Source: Rhizobium sp. Root1334 (GTDB lineage Bacteria; Pseudomonadota; Alphaproteobacteria; Rhizobiales; Rhizobiaceae). Taken from it: a stretch of DNA of 64,000 nucleotides. The stretch lies in NCBI RefSeq assembly GCF_001426665.1, contig NZ_LMEY01000031.1:63964-127963 (forward strand). Reading direction: 5' to 3'. The notes below the pieces were generated by a model that did not search any database, had not been told where the DNA came from, and was given only the letters and a program-made list of their open reading frames with translations. Position 1 is the first letter of the stretch, and each line of letters opens with the position of its first letter. Both the position numbers and the translations under genes were made by a program. Below are positions 43,090 to 51,820 of this stretch, one piece after another.

Positions 43090-44485
43090 TGACCGCAAGA
43101 TTCTTGAAGCACACGCAGCAGGTCTCGTACTGCCGCAGGGCTTCGTCTTCGGCGCCGCCACCTCCGCCTACCAGATCGAGGGCGCGCCTTTTGAAGACGG
43201 CAAGGGCGAAAGCATCTGGGACCGCTTCTGCAAGGTGCCTGGCGTCATCGTCGACGCGTCCAGCGGCGATGTCGCCTGCGATCACTACCATCGCTGGGGC
43301 GATGACATCGCTGTCCTGAAAGCCATGGGGCTTGGCGCCTACCGGTTTTCCTTTGCCTGGGCACGGCTGATCCCGGACGGCTCCGGCGCCGTCAACCAGA
43401 AGGGCATTGCTTTCTATGACCGGCTGATCGACGATCTGCTCGCCGCCGGGATCGAGCCCTATGCGACGCTCTATCACTGGGATCTGCCGCAGGCGCTGCA
43501 GGATCGCGGCGGCTGGTACAATCGCGAAACAACTGAGCATTTCGCCGATTATGCCGCCGTCGCCACCCGCGCCTTCGGCGACCGCGTCAAGAAATGGACG
43601 ACGCTCAACGAGCCCTGGACATTCTGCTGGTCGGGTCATGCCAGCGGTGAGGATGCGCCCGGTCTTTTCGACGGCACCAAGGGCGGCGTCACCGCCAGCC
43701 ATCATGCTCTGCTCGCCCATGGCCGCGCAGTGCCCGTCATTCGTTCAGAAGTTCCGGACGCCGCGGTCGGCATCGTTTTCGATCTCAACGTGACGGAGCC
43801 CGCAACCGGCGATCCGCGCGATGTCGCTGCAGCCAGACGCTTCGACGGCGCCCAGAACCGCTGGTTCCTCGATGCGGTGTTCAAGGGCAGCTATCCGCAG
43901 GACATGCTCGACCTCTATGGCGATCTGCTGCCCCCGATCCATGCGGACGACAATGCCATCATTGCCGCCCCGGTCGATTATCTCGGCGTCAATATCTACC
44001 GCAGGTCCGTCATGGCCGAAGGCACGGAGCTGGCCCCGCTGAATTTCCAGCGCGTACAGCCGGAAGGCACCTATTCCGCGGTGAACTACGAAATCTGGCC
44101 GCGCTGCATCTACGATGTGCTGCACTATGTGCATGAGAATTACGGACCGAAGGAAATCTACATTTCGGAAAACGGCGTTGCCACCGCACCGGAAACCGTA
44201 TCCGCTGACGGCCATGTCTGGGACGACATTCGCGCCGCCTATTATGTCGACCATCTCGATTATGTCGCCAAGGCCGCCAGCGAAGGCGTGCCGGTCAAGG
44301 GGTACTTCGCCTGGACGCTGACCGACAATTTCGAATGGGCCTATGGCTACACGACGCCGTTCGGCATCACCCATGTTGATTTCGATACGCAGGTAAGGAC
44401 GATCAAATATTCAGGCGAAATCTACGGCCGGATCGCAGCACAGAGCCATTCGGAATCGGCAAGGAGCGCTGGTAGTGGCCGCTGA
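43070..44485 (+). CDS. Glycoside hydrolase family 1 beta-glucosidase-like enzyme
   Basis: 471-residue (beta/alpha)8 barrel of GH1. The acid/base E181 is in TLNEPW and the nucleophile E367 in ISENG; the N-terminal FGAATSAYQIEGA is the PROSITE-type GH1 signature. No signal peptide, so it acts on imported glycosides in the cytoplasm. The start ATG 43070 overlaps the permease stop; the frame extending to 43031 is permease coding sequence. Retaining hydrolase; the sugar (glucoside, galactoside or phospho-glycoside) cannot be fixed from sequence. Lacking PTS genes favours a non-phosphorylated substrate. Confidence 0.93.
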   Translation: MTSNIANDRKILEAHAAGLVLPQGFVFGAATSAYQIEGAPFEDGKGESIWDRFCKVPGVIVDASSGDVACDHYHRWGDDIAVLKAMGLGAYRFSFAWARLIPDGSGAVNQKGIAFYDRLIDDLLAAGIEPYATLYHWDLPQALQDRGGWYNRETTEHFADYAAVATRAFGDRVKKWTTLNEPWTFCWSGHASGEDAPGLFDGTKGGVTASHHALLAHGRAVPVIRSEVPDAAVGIVFDLNVTEPATGDPRDVAAARRFDGAQNRWFLDAVFKGSYPQDMLDLYGDLLPPIHADDNAIIAAPVDYLGVNIYRRSVMAEGTELAPLNFQRVQPEGTYSAVNYEIWPRCIYDVLHYVHENYGPKEIYISENGVATAPETVSADGHVWDDIRAAYYVDHLDYVAKAASEGVPVKGYFAWTLTDNFEWAYGYTTPFGITHVDFDTQVRTIKYSGEIYGRIAAQSHSESARSAGSGR

Positions 44486-45167
44486 AGGCATTCAGTCAAC
44501 GGTGTTGATTACAGGTGCCAAGCGCGGCCTCGGCCGCGTGATGGCACAGCAATATGCAGCGGCCGGTTGGCGTGTGATCGCTTGCTGCCGCGCCATGACA
44601 CCGGCGGCCGAAGACGGCATCGTGCCGGAGACGCTCGACGTGGCCGACCCGGCATCCATTCTCGATCTGGCGCGCCGCCTGGATGGTATGCCGATCGACG
44701 TGCTGATCAACAATGCCGGCATCCGTGGCGATACCGGCGGACTTCAATCGCTGGAGCCTGACGATTTCCTGGAGGTCATGCGCATCAACACAATCGGGCC
44801 CCTGCTCGTGACACGCGCGCTTTTGCCGAACCTGCTGTCCGGCAAACGAAAAATTGTTGCCAATATCAGCAGCCGTGCCGGCTCGATCGCCGAGGGCACG
44901 CTGGATGACGACGATGGTGATTATGCATATCGCTGCTCAAAGGCGAGCCTAAACATGGCAACCGTCAAACTCGCTCAGGACCTGCGTGCCGACGGCATCA
45001 CAGTTGTGTCGCTGCATCCGGGATGGGTGAAAACCGACATGGGCGGCGATGACGCCGTCGTGCCCGTCGCAGATAGCGCTACGGGATTGCGCCGTATCAT
45101 CGATGGAGCCACGCTGGCGGACAGTGCCGGCTTCCGCGCCTTCGATGGACAAGCCGTTTCCTGGTGA
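44475..45167 (+). CDS. Short-chain dehydrogenase/reductase
   Basis: 230-residue SDR. The cofactor motif TGAKRGLG is near the N terminus, NNAG is in place, and the catalytic Y-x-x-x-K reads YRCSK. It starts with GTG 44475, overlapping the GH1 end by 11 bp. Probably oxidises or reduces the released sugar or aglycone with NAD(P). Ends in front of a good terminator. Confidence 0.85.
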   Translation: MAAEGIQSTVLITGAKRGLGRVMAQQYAAAGWRVIACCRAMTPAAEDGIVPETLDVADPASILDLARRLDGMPIDVLINNAGIRGDTGGLQSLEPDDFLEVMRINTIGPLLVTRALLPNLLSGKRKIVANISSRAGSIAEGTLDDDDGDYAYRCSKASLNMATVKLAQDLRADGITVVSLHPGWVKTDMGGDDAVVPVADSATGLRRIIDGATLADSAGFRAFDGQAVSW

Positions 45168-45171
45168 GGAT

Positions 45172-45200
45172 TAGGCTGGCCGGAAGCCCCGGTCAGCCTA
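45172..45200. terminator. Bidirectional terminator hairpin
   Basis: TAGGCTGGCCGG (45172-45183) pairs with CCGGTCAGCCTA (45189-45200) with one G-T wobble, loop AAGCC. It closes the LacI/GH1/SDR operon and covers the stop codon of the ATPase remnant on the other strand. Confidence 0.75.
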
Positions 45201-45261
45201 GCGCCAATCCTGTCTGCGCGTCGAACAAATAAAGCGCATCCTCGTCAAAGCTGAAGAGCAT
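45193..45261 (-). pseudogene. C-terminal tail of a MalK/UgpC-type ABC ATPase
   Basis: The minus frame reads MLFSFDEDALYLFDAQTGLA, LG and a stop. This is the last stretch of CUT1 sugar ABC ATPases (typically (x)HLFDxETGxAL). Nothing of the ATPase domains lies upstream: from 45265 on, the sequence is unrelated. So most of a sugar-transport ATPase gene was deleted or replaced here. Confidence 0.6.
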
Positions 45262-45264
45262 CGA

Positions 45265-45548
45265 TCAAAATGTGGGATCTGGTGGGATGACCAGATTTAC
45301 CCGTGATCCTCTTTATCTTCGCCGCCGATTGCTCTTGGCAGAGTAGAAGGCGAAAGTAGTCATGCGACCGCTGTGCGCTAATTTTCGAAGTTACCCCATT
45401 GCTGACATCGTTAGAGCACGTCGAAAGGTTAGGTGGTGAGACGTAACTTAGATCGCACGCGCGGCTGCGCGATTTCGGCGTGGACCGCGCCCCTCTGGCA
45501 GTGCTCACGATGCTCAGACTTTCATCGCGCGGGAAGAGGTCGGTCCTT
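45265..45548. other. Gap beyond the ATPase break point
   Basis: The 284 bp between the ATPase tail and the MBL gene show no convincing gene. Its composition differs from both neighbours and an inserted, decayed element is plausible, but I could not match it to an IS family. Confidence 0.4.
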
Positions 45549-46286
45549 TCAGCATCCTTTCGAATGGAGGTAAGTCACGGCGATCTCGCGCAGCCGCTCT
45601 CTCCCAAACGCCGGTCCATGCCCTCCGTGAACGAGGTCTGCGTCAAGCTCTGCCAGTCGTTTCATGGTGCCTTTGTAGTCTTCGACGTTGCATCCCGGCA
45701 GATCATCCACCAGACCTCCTTCGTATATGGCGTCTCCGCTAAAGAACTCCCCCGTCCTCTGGTCGAGCAGCCCGATGGATCCGGGAGAATGGCCGGGAAG
45801 ATGCAAAACCGTGTAACAGGCGTCGCCGATGTCGATGGCGTCGTTCTCCGCCAGCACCCTGGTGAGCGGTGCGGGTGTAATTCTGTAGGTTGCCGGCGTC
45901 ATTCCCCCGGGAGCTGCTGCGATCAAGGCGTCCGGCTGCCTGCGAAAATAGCCGGCGAGCGTGTCGGCATCCGGCATGAGCGCGAAGGCCTCGGCCTCAA
46001 CTGTGTGGCCAAGCCGGTCTTCGAATTCGTGGAACGAGCCGACATGATCAACGTGAACGTGAGTTGCTACCGCGAGCACCGGCTTGCCATAAGGAATGCC
46101 TAACGCGCTCCCCAGATTGGCGAGGCCCACGCCGAAATCGATGACGAGGTCGGCGTCCTTGCCGATGACATGGAATACATTGGCCTGAAAGAACTTATGG
46201 ACATGAGGCTCCCAGACGCGGGTGAGCCGATCCGAAATCCTCTCCTTTGAAAACCAGTTCGTGTTGGTCAACATGGCCTCGCTCAA
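45549..46286 (-). CDS. MBL-fold metallo-hydrolase
   Basis: 245-residue metallo-beta-lactamase-fold enzyme. The metal motif THVHVDHVG is intact, with later ligands in [20 protein letters not shown] and HGGHGPAFG. Its start overlaps the ATPase stop by ATGA, so it is the last gene of the amino-acid ABC operon. Substrate unknown; a thioester, lactone or phospho-ester hydrolase acting on the imported compound would fit. Confidence 0.86.
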   Translation of the reverse strand: MSEAMLTNTNWFSKERISDRLTRVWEPHVHKFFQANVFHVIGKDADLVIDFGVGLANLGSALGIPYGKPVLAVATHVHVDHVGSFHEFEDRLGHTVEAEAFALMPDADTLAGYFRRQPDALIAAAPGGMTPATYRITPAPLTRVLAENDAIDIGDACYTVLHLPGHSPGSIGLLDQRTGEFFSGDAIYEGGLVDDLPGCNVEDYKGTMKRLAELDADLVHGGHGPAFGRERLREIAVTYLHSKGC

Positions 46287-47029
46287 TGCAGCAGCTTGCC
46301 GAGGAAGCGCTTTGTGCGCTCGTGTGTCGGTGCGGAAAACAGGATGCCGGGCTTGTTGCGCTCGATGATCTGGCCCCCATCCATGAAGACGACTTCACTC
46401 GCGACCTCGCGCGCGAAATTCATCTCGTGGGTGACGCAAACCATGGTCATGCCGTCAGCTGCGAGCGAGATCATCGTGTCGAGCACCTCTTTGACCATTT
46501 CAGGATCGAGTGCTGAGGTCGGCTCATCGAACAGCATGATGCTTGGGTTCATGCAGAGGGCACGTGCAATCGCGACCCGCTGCTGCTGGCCGCCGGAAAG
46601 CTGGCCCGGATATTTGTCAGCCTTTTCCGGAATGTGCACACGTTCGAGATATTTCATCGCCACCTCGACTGCCTGCTTTTTCGGCAGCTTGCGCACCCAG
46701 CGCTGGGCAACCGTGCAGTTTTCCAGAACCGTCAGGTGCGGGAACAGGTTGAAGTGTTGAAAGACCATGCCCACGTCGCTTCGCACGCGATCGATGCGCT
46801 TGAGGTGGCTGGTGAGCTCGACGCCATTGACGACAATCGAGCCCTGCTGATGCTCCTCCAGACGGTTCATACAGCGGATCAGCGTCGATTTTCCCGAGCC
46901 TGATGGGCCGCAGATGACAATGCGCTCGCCCTTGTTCACGGCCAAATCAATGCTCTTAAGGACCTGGAAAGTTCCGTACCATTTGCTGACGCCAGAAACC
47001 TGAATTGCGGTTTGCGTGTTCATATCCAC
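46283..47029 (-). CDS. Amino-acid-type ABC transporter ATP-binding protein
   Basis: 248-residue GlnQ-type ATPase: Walker [10 protein letters not shown], signature LSGGQQQR, Walker [14 protein letters not shown]-loop VTHE. The ATG at 47029 or 47023 can serve. It lies 18 bp after the permease stop and overlaps the MBL gene. It is the ATPase of the 46-48.6 kb system; it could in principle also power the ATPase-less permease at 41.4 kb. Confidence 0.93.
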   Translation of the reverse strand: MDMNTQTAIQVSGVSKWYGTFQVLKSIDLAVNKGERIVICGPSGSGKSTLIRCMNRLEEHQQGSIVVNGVELTSHLKRIDRVRSDVGMVFQHFNLFPHLTVLENCTVAQRWVRKLPKKQAVEVAMKYLERVHIPEKADKYPGQLSGGQQQRVAIARALCMNPSIMLFDEPTSALDPEMVKEVLDTMISLAADGMTMVCVTHEMNFAREVASEVVFMDGGQIIERNKPGILFSAPTHERTKRFLGKLLH

Positions 47030-47047
47030 CCCATGGGTTTACGGCTA

Positions 47048-47725
47048 TCAGCGGTAGCCCCGCGAAAGCACATGTTCGATGCGGTTCTGGGCGAGCGTCA
47101 GCACAGAAACGATGACAAGATAGTAGACAAGGGCTGCACCGTACCATTCGAGGAAGCGGAAGCTGGTGGCGATCGCGAATTGCGACACGGTCATCAGTTC
47201 CTTCAGCGAGATCACGGTCGCAAGCGACGTGGCCTTCAATAGCGAGATGAACTCGTTCATCAGCGCGGGAACCGCGATCCTGAGCGCCTGCGGCATGGTG
47301 ATAATCAGAAAGATCTGCCAGCGATGCATACCGAGCGCGGCCGCGCCCTCTCGTTGTCCATGCCCCACAGCGGCAAAGGCGCTGCGCAGGATTTCTGCCA
47401 GATAGGCGATCTGGATCAACGATAGCGCCAAGAAGGCCGCGAAGAACGGCGTGAACCAGCCTGCCCGGAAGATTTCGGAAATCTGTGGCAGGCCGTTCCA
47501 CACAAACAGCAGAACGAGGAGTGCGGGTGCGCCGCGAAACAGCCAAACATAGAGCGTTGCCAGCCATCGGGCAGAGCGGCGCGGTGAGCCTGCCATGGAG
47601 CCAAGTCCCATGCCAAGCGCGAGGGACACAGCCATGACGCAGAGAGAGAGGCCGATCGTCAGGAGTGCCCCCTTAAAAAGGGGGGCACTGAAGATCGCCT
47701 GCAGGAAGAGGTCGAGGTCGAACAA
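47048..47725 (-). CDS. Amino-acid-type ABC transporter permease
   Basis: 225-residue HisM-type permease: LFRGAPALLVLLFVWNGLP and the EAA loop GQREGAAALGMHRWQIFLI. About five membrane segments. It starts 16 bp after the binding-protein stop. A strong hairpin sits inside its first 20 codons (47664-47689), an odd place. Confidence 0.92.
   Translation of the reverse strand: MFDLDLFLQAIFSAPLFKGALLTIGLSLCVMAVSLALGMGLGSMAGSPRRSARWLATLYVWLFRGAPALLVLLFVWNGLPQISEIFRAGWFTPFFAAFLALSLIQIAYLAEILRSAFAAVGHGQREGAAALGMHRWQIFLIITMPQALRIAVPALMNEFISLLKATSLATVISLKELMTVSQFAIATSFRFLEWYGAALVYYLVIVSVLTLAQNRIEHVLSRGYR
47664..47689 (-). promoter_or_regulatory. Strong hairpin within the 5' end of a permease gene
   Basis: AGTGCCCCC (47664-47672) pairs perfectly with GGGGGCACT (47681-47689), loop of 8. 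On the transcript it begins 36 nt into the permease coding region. It probably limits read-through or translation of the permease relative to the binding protein upstream. Confidence 0.5.
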
Positions 47726-47741
47726 CGTGGACCACCTATCG

Positions 47742-48578
47742 TCAGTTCACGTCGTGGGCAACGTCGGTCGAAGCTTCCGGCAGGTTCCACTTCTTGAGGA
47801 ACGCCTTCATCTCGCCGCTCGCCTGCAGAGCCTCGATCGCCTCCTTCAGCATCTGCCGGTCGCCATCGCTCTTGCGCAGGTAGATGCCGTAGTTTTCGCT
47901 TTCATCGTAAGTATAAGGAATGGCCAGTCGACCCGGCACCTGAAGCATACGATATGCAGCTGTCGTATCCTGCGTGATCGTTGCGGTCGCGCGGCCGACC
48001 AGGATTTGCTCGATCACGCCGGACGCGGACGGGTAGGTCTGCGCCTGGATTGGCTCCTTGCCGGCAGCTTCCAATTCGGCATTGAGATCGGCCACCGTCT
48101 TTTCGTAAGTCGTGCCGGCCTCGATCGCCATGATCTTGCCGCTAACATCGGCCGGGACCTTTGTCTCCGAGTCGTTCGCCGCAGTGACCAGTACGACGTG
48201 AGAGCCGAAATACGGGATGCCGTCATATTTTTCCAGGCGGGCCGGCGTGATCATGATGCCGCTTGCAACAAGGTCGCAGCGCTTGGAATCGAGCGAAGGA
48301 AGCAGGCCCTTGAAGTCGCCGACGACATATTCGGCCTTAGCACCCCAGCGCTTGGCGATCGCGTCCATGACGTCAATCTCGAAGCCAATCAGGTCCTTAT
48401 CACCGGGATTTTCATAATACTCCATCGGCGGGAATTCGCCGCTGGTGCATATCTTCAAGATGCCGCCCGATACAAAATCGGGCTTTTGGTCGGCGGAAAG
48501 AGCTGTACCGGCGCTGAGAAAAGCGGCAAACATTGTACCTGCCACAAAAGTCAATTTCGTTCCCAGTGTTGCTTTCAT
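47742..48578 (-). CDS. ABC transporter solute-binding protein (family 3)
   Basis: 278-residue binding protein. The signal peptide ends near GTALSADQK. The mature protein shows the family pattern: CTSGEFPPMEYYENP, IGFEIDVMDAIAKRWG, CDLVASGIMITPARLEKYD. First gene of the operon with permease, ATPase and MBL hydrolase. About 120 bp separate it from the GYD gene upstream; a promoter probably lies in that A+T-rich gap. Confidence 0.9.
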   Translation of the reverse strand: MKATLGTKLTFVAGTMFAAFLSAGTALSADQKPDFVSGGILKICTSGEFPPMEYYENPGDKDLIGFEIDVMDAIAKRWGAKAEYVVGDFKGLLPSLDSKRCDLVASGIMITPARLEKYDGIPYFGSHVVLVTAANDSETKVPADVSGKIMAIEAGTTYEKTVADLNAELEAAGKEPIQAQTYPSASGVIEQILVGRATATITQDTTAAYRMLQVPGRLAIPYTYDESENYGIYLRKSDGDRQMLKEAIEALQASGEMKAFLKKWNLPEASTDVAHDVN

Positions 48579-48700
48579 CGTGGTCGTGTTCCCTTGTTTT
48601 TGGTTTCTTGGATCAGCCTTTAGTGAAGTCGTATACGAGCGCCATTCGCAAACAAGCTAAATGTTTTCATCAAAAATCCGCAGAAAAACTAAACTTTTCG

Positions 48701-49003
48701 CTAGCCTACGGCATTTAGAATCTGGCCATATGTCTCTGTGTCGAATGCCGGGAGGATAAGCGGCTCGACATGTCCGTCGCGGCGCGCGGTGAGGACGTAT
48801 TGCATCATCGCTTCATTGCTCGGCATTTCAAAAACCTGCATGAAATCATAGTTTCCAAGCAGGGCGTAAAAGGCGATCGACCGCCCGCCGAGAGCTGCGA
48901 CGCGGTCCTCGCTTACCTTCCGGCGTTTTGCGCTGTCGGTCAGTTCGGTGAGCCCCTTCTGCGTGAGGCGCATCAGGGAGACGTATTTTCGGATCTCGCT
49001 CAT
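48701..49003 (-). CDS. GYD-domain protein
   Basis: 100-residue single-domain protein of the GYD family (ferredoxin-like fold), recognised from YVSLMRLTQKGLTEL near the start and LLGNYDFMQVFEMP in the middle. Function unknown for the family. Its start overlaps the isochorismatase-type gene by ATGA. The pair may form one step of the pathway fed by the following ABC transporter. Confidence 0.85.
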   Translation of the reverse strand: MSEIRKYVSLMRLTQKGLTELTDSAKRRKVSEDRVAALGGRSIAFYALLGNYDFMQVFEMPSNEAMMQYVLTARRDGHVEPLILPAFDTETYGQILNAVG

Positions 49004-49674
49004 CGTTTGGAATTTTCCAGTCTTTTCAAACCAGCGAGCACCGCTGCGGTATCGGTCAGCGCGCCGAAAATGCCGTTCTCGACTGTGACCATGTGCAAGG
49101 CAGCCTCATGCGCATATTGATCGCCGCTGGCGCAGGCATCCGAGATTGTCAGGCACTGGAAATTCCGGTCGCAGGCTTCGCGCAGTGTCGTGTGGACGCA
49201 AACGTCGGTGGTGCAGCCGGAAAAAAGCAGGTGTGTAATGCCCTGCGCGCGCAACACATGCTCGAAATCGGTGTAGGTGAAGGCGCTGTTGCAGGTCTTG
49301 TCGACAATGATGTCCTGCGGACGCACGTCGAGTTCAGGAACGATCTGAAAACCGGGGCTGGACCGTAGCAGCGCAGTCGTACCCTCTAGACCCGACCGCT
49401 GCCGGCGCCATTTTTCGTAAGGGGTCATATCCGCAAAGTCTTCGCGATACCCCTGCCGGGTTTGAATGATCAGGATGCCCGCCTCGCGGCAGGCAGCGAT
49501 GAGCTGGTTCACCGCGGGAAGGATCGCGCGAAGGGGCGCTGGATCATAACCCTGGCGGGCGAAATAACCCGTGGTGGAAAGGAAATCCTCCTGCAGGTCG
49601 ATGACAACAAGCGCCGTTTTGCGAGCATCGAGATTGCCGTCATAGGGATAGTCGAATGGTTTTGCCGAGATCAT
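49000..49674 (-). CDS. Isochorismatase-family cysteine hydrolase
   Basis: 224 residues with the full catalytic triad of the cysteine-hydrolase group: D26 in VVIDLQED, K126 in VDKTCNSAF and C159 in TTDVCV. Members split amides and ureides (N-carbamoylsarcosine, biuret, ureidoacrylate, nicotinamide). The neighbouring transporter suggests a small amide is imported. First gene of the minus-strand set, divergent from two LysR genes. Exact substrate unknown. Confidence 0.86.
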   Translation of the reverse strand: MISAKPFDYPYDGNLDARKTALVVIDLQEDFLSTTGYFARQGYDPAPLRAILPAVNQLIAACREAGILIIQTRQGYREDFADMTPYEKWRRQRSGLEGTTALLRSSPGFQIVPELDVRPQDIIVDKTCNSAFTYTDFEHVLRAQGITHLLFSGCTTDVCVHTTLREACDRNFQCLTISDACASGDQYAHEAALHMVTVENGIFGALTDTAAVLAGLKRLENSKR

Positions 49675-49782
49675 TAGAAAGCTCCTCTTTGCAGATTGGA
49701 TAGCACCCTTAACAGTTTTAAAAAATCAATTTAAAATCACCAATATCGTTCTATAATACTAAACGATCAGCCGGATATCCAG

Positions 49783-50691
49783 ATGAGCCGCCTCCCGCCC
49801 TACCTGCAATATCTCCCCGCGTTCGAAGCGACTGCGCGCCTCGGCAGCGTGAGGCAGGCGGCGGCGGAATTGCACCTCAGTCCGAGCGCGATTTCGTTGC
49901 AACTCAAGAAGCTGAGCGATGCGACAGGCATCATCCTGCTCCGGAAGTCAGGCCGGAATGTCGCGCTCACCCAGGCAGGCAGGGATTTTTCGCAGACCGT
50001 CGCCATATCCCTCGGCCAGCTCGATACGGCCACGCGGACATCGCGGAAACTGATCTCCGGAGACCATCCCGCATCACTGTCGGTTTCGGTACCGACTGCG
50101 CTCGGGATCGCATGGCTGACAGCGACCCTCGTCGATTTTGCTCAGGGGCACGGCATTTCCAACCTCACCATTAACGAGGCGATCACCGCAGCAGAGGTCG
50201 ATTGGGCGGAAAACGACATGGCGATCGTCTACGATAATCCGCCGTTCACCGGAAAATACTGGCGCTCGCTTAGCGAGGTCCGGCTCTGCGCCGTGTGTTC
50301 GCCAACTTTGTTCCCTCGGCTCGACCTGCGCAATCGCGACGGGAAACTAAGCTCCGTCGCGCTACTACATGAAGATGACGGCGGGGAATGGGCGAAATGG
50401 TCCGTCGCGGCCCGGATCGCCCTTGAAGGCAATACACGTGTCCGGGTGAACTCAGTAGCGCAGGCGATCGCTTCCGCTGTTCAGGGCCGCGGCGTGGCAC
50501 TCGTTTCGGATGTGCTGACGCGAAACTTCCTGAGCGAAGGGCGGCTTATCCAGCCGTTCTCCACTACGATCAATGCGGCGCGGGAATATTATATTGTCTG
50601 CCCGGTTGACCGCGCGAACGACCCCATCCTGCGGACGCTGGCCGATCGTGTGGTCGAGCAGTTGCGTCCAGGACGGGATCAAAATGCTTGA
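49783..50691 (+). CDS. LysR-family regulator, GcvA type (1)
   Basis: 302 residues. Opens with RLPPYLQYLPAFEATARLGS and the HTH pattern VRQAAAELHLSPSAISLQL, the GcvA-like group. It is divergent from the isochorismatase/GYD pair, separated by a 108-bp A+T-rich gap, the classic LysR arrangement, so it likely controls that set. Confidence 0.9.
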   Translation: MSRLPPYLQYLPAFEATARLGSVRQAAAELHLSPSAISLQLKKLSDATGIILLRKSGRNVALTQAGRDFSQTVAISLGQLDTATRTSRKLISGDHPASLSVSVPTALGIAWLTATLVDFAQGHGISNLTINEAITAAEVDWAENDMAIVYDNPPFTGKYWRSLSEVRLCAVCSPTLFPRLDLRNRDGKLSSVALLHEDDGGEWAKWSVAARIALEGNTRVRVNSVAQAIASAVQGRGVALVSDVLTRNFLSEGRLIQPFSTTINAAREYYIVCPVDRANDPILRTLADRVVEQLRPGRDQNA

Positions 50692-50706
50692 TCCGTTGAA
50701 CGCCGA

Positions 50707-51612
50707 TTGAGGAAGAATTCGATGTCGCTGCCACCCCTTCATGCATTTCGTGTCTTTGAGAGCGTCGCGCGGCTCGGTAATGTCAGTGCGGCGGCAGCGG
50801 AGCTGCATGTGACGCCGGGTGCTGTCAGCCAGCAGATCCGGGCCCTGCAAGTGACACTGGGCGTCGACCTCTTCCAGAAACGCGGCAGACAACTGGCTTT
50901 GACCCCGAGCGGAAGCCAACTCCAGCGCTCGGTGGCAAGCGCCATGGACGCCATTCACACCGGCGTGCGCCAGCTCTCGGTGCATAAATATGGCGGAGCA
51001 CCAAAGCAGGCCCTGACCATCTCCATTCCGCAAGTTCATGGTGTTGCCTGGCTTGCCACCCGACTTTTCACTTTTATGGAGGAAAGCCCCAGTTTCCAAT
51101 TGAAGGTTCTTACTTCCAGCCGCTTCCATGACGTTGACTGGCGCAAGACCGATGTCGCGATCGTTTATGGCATGCCACCGTGGCCGGGCTTCTGGTGGCG
51201 CCTGCTCCACGGAATCCGCATGACTCCGGTTTGCAGCCCCCAGCTCCTGCGCGGACCGAACGCCATCCGACAACCCTCCGATCTCGCCTATCATCGACTG
51301 CTGCACGAAGACGACGGTTCGCAATGGCGTCGCTGGCAGGCTGAAGCGGGCATTCCCTATGCTGGTGAGGCCGATGTGCACTTCGACGACTTCGGCATCG
51401 TGCTCCAAGCCGCCCGAGATGGCTTTGGCGTGGCGCTTAGCGATGAAGTCGTTTCCGCGCGCGATCTCAATGAGGGACGCCTTGTTCAACCGCTTCAACT
51501 CAGCGTCCCAGCCCTTCACAATTACTATTGCATCTGCGCGGAAGCGAAACGGGAGACTGCCGAGGTAAACTCGTTCATCGATTGGCTAATCGAGGAGGCG
51601 TCAATGCCTTGA
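50707..51612 (+). CDS. LysR-family regulator, GcvA type (2)
   Basis: 301 residues, 15 bp after the previous LysR gene and clearly paralogous (start SLPPLHAFRVFESVARLG, HTH VSAAAAELHVTPGAVSQQ, C-terminal HEDDGSQWRRW as in the first copy's HEDDGGEWAKW). Tandem duplicate regulators in one operon may sense different ligands or form heteromers. Target unknown. Confidence 0.9.
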   Translation: MRKNSMSLPPLHAFRVFESVARLGNVSAAAAELHVTPGAVSQQIRALQVTLGVDLFQKRGRQLALTPSGSQLQRSVASAMDAIHTGVRQLSVHKYGGAPKQALTISIPQVHGVAWLATRLFTFMEESPSFQLKVLTSSRFHDVDWRKTDVAIVYGMPPWPGFWWRLLHGIRMTPVCSPQLLRGPNAIRQPSDLAYHRLLHEDDGSQWRRWQAEAGIPYAGEADVHFDDFGIVLQAARDGFGVALSDEVVSARDLNEGRLVQPLQLSVPALHNYYCICAEAKRETAEVNSFIDWLIEEASMP

Positions 51613-51791
51613 ATGCCACATGAACATCAATACGCTTGAAATAAAAGACCCGAGGTCTCCGGCGGATTTCAGATTTAGGTGGGAAGCCACTGAGCATTCT
51701 TGCTTGAATCCAACGAAACTCGCGTTGGTCGGACAAACAAGCTCTTGAGAGGATCTTCCCGCCGCCCGGACTAAAATGCAGTAGAGCTTTT

Positions 51792-51817
51792 ATTCTCAAT
51801 TTTCCGAATTTGAGAAT
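51792..51817 (-). terminator. Hairpin after the kdgF gene
   Basis: ATTCTCAA (51792-51799) pairs with TTGAGAAT (51810-51817), loop of 10; flanking GTAGaGC/GCgCTAC lengthens the stem. It lies 4 bp past the stop of kdgF, at the end of the uronate operon, and faces the LysR pair from the other side. Confidence 0.55.
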
Positions 51818-51820
51818 GCG

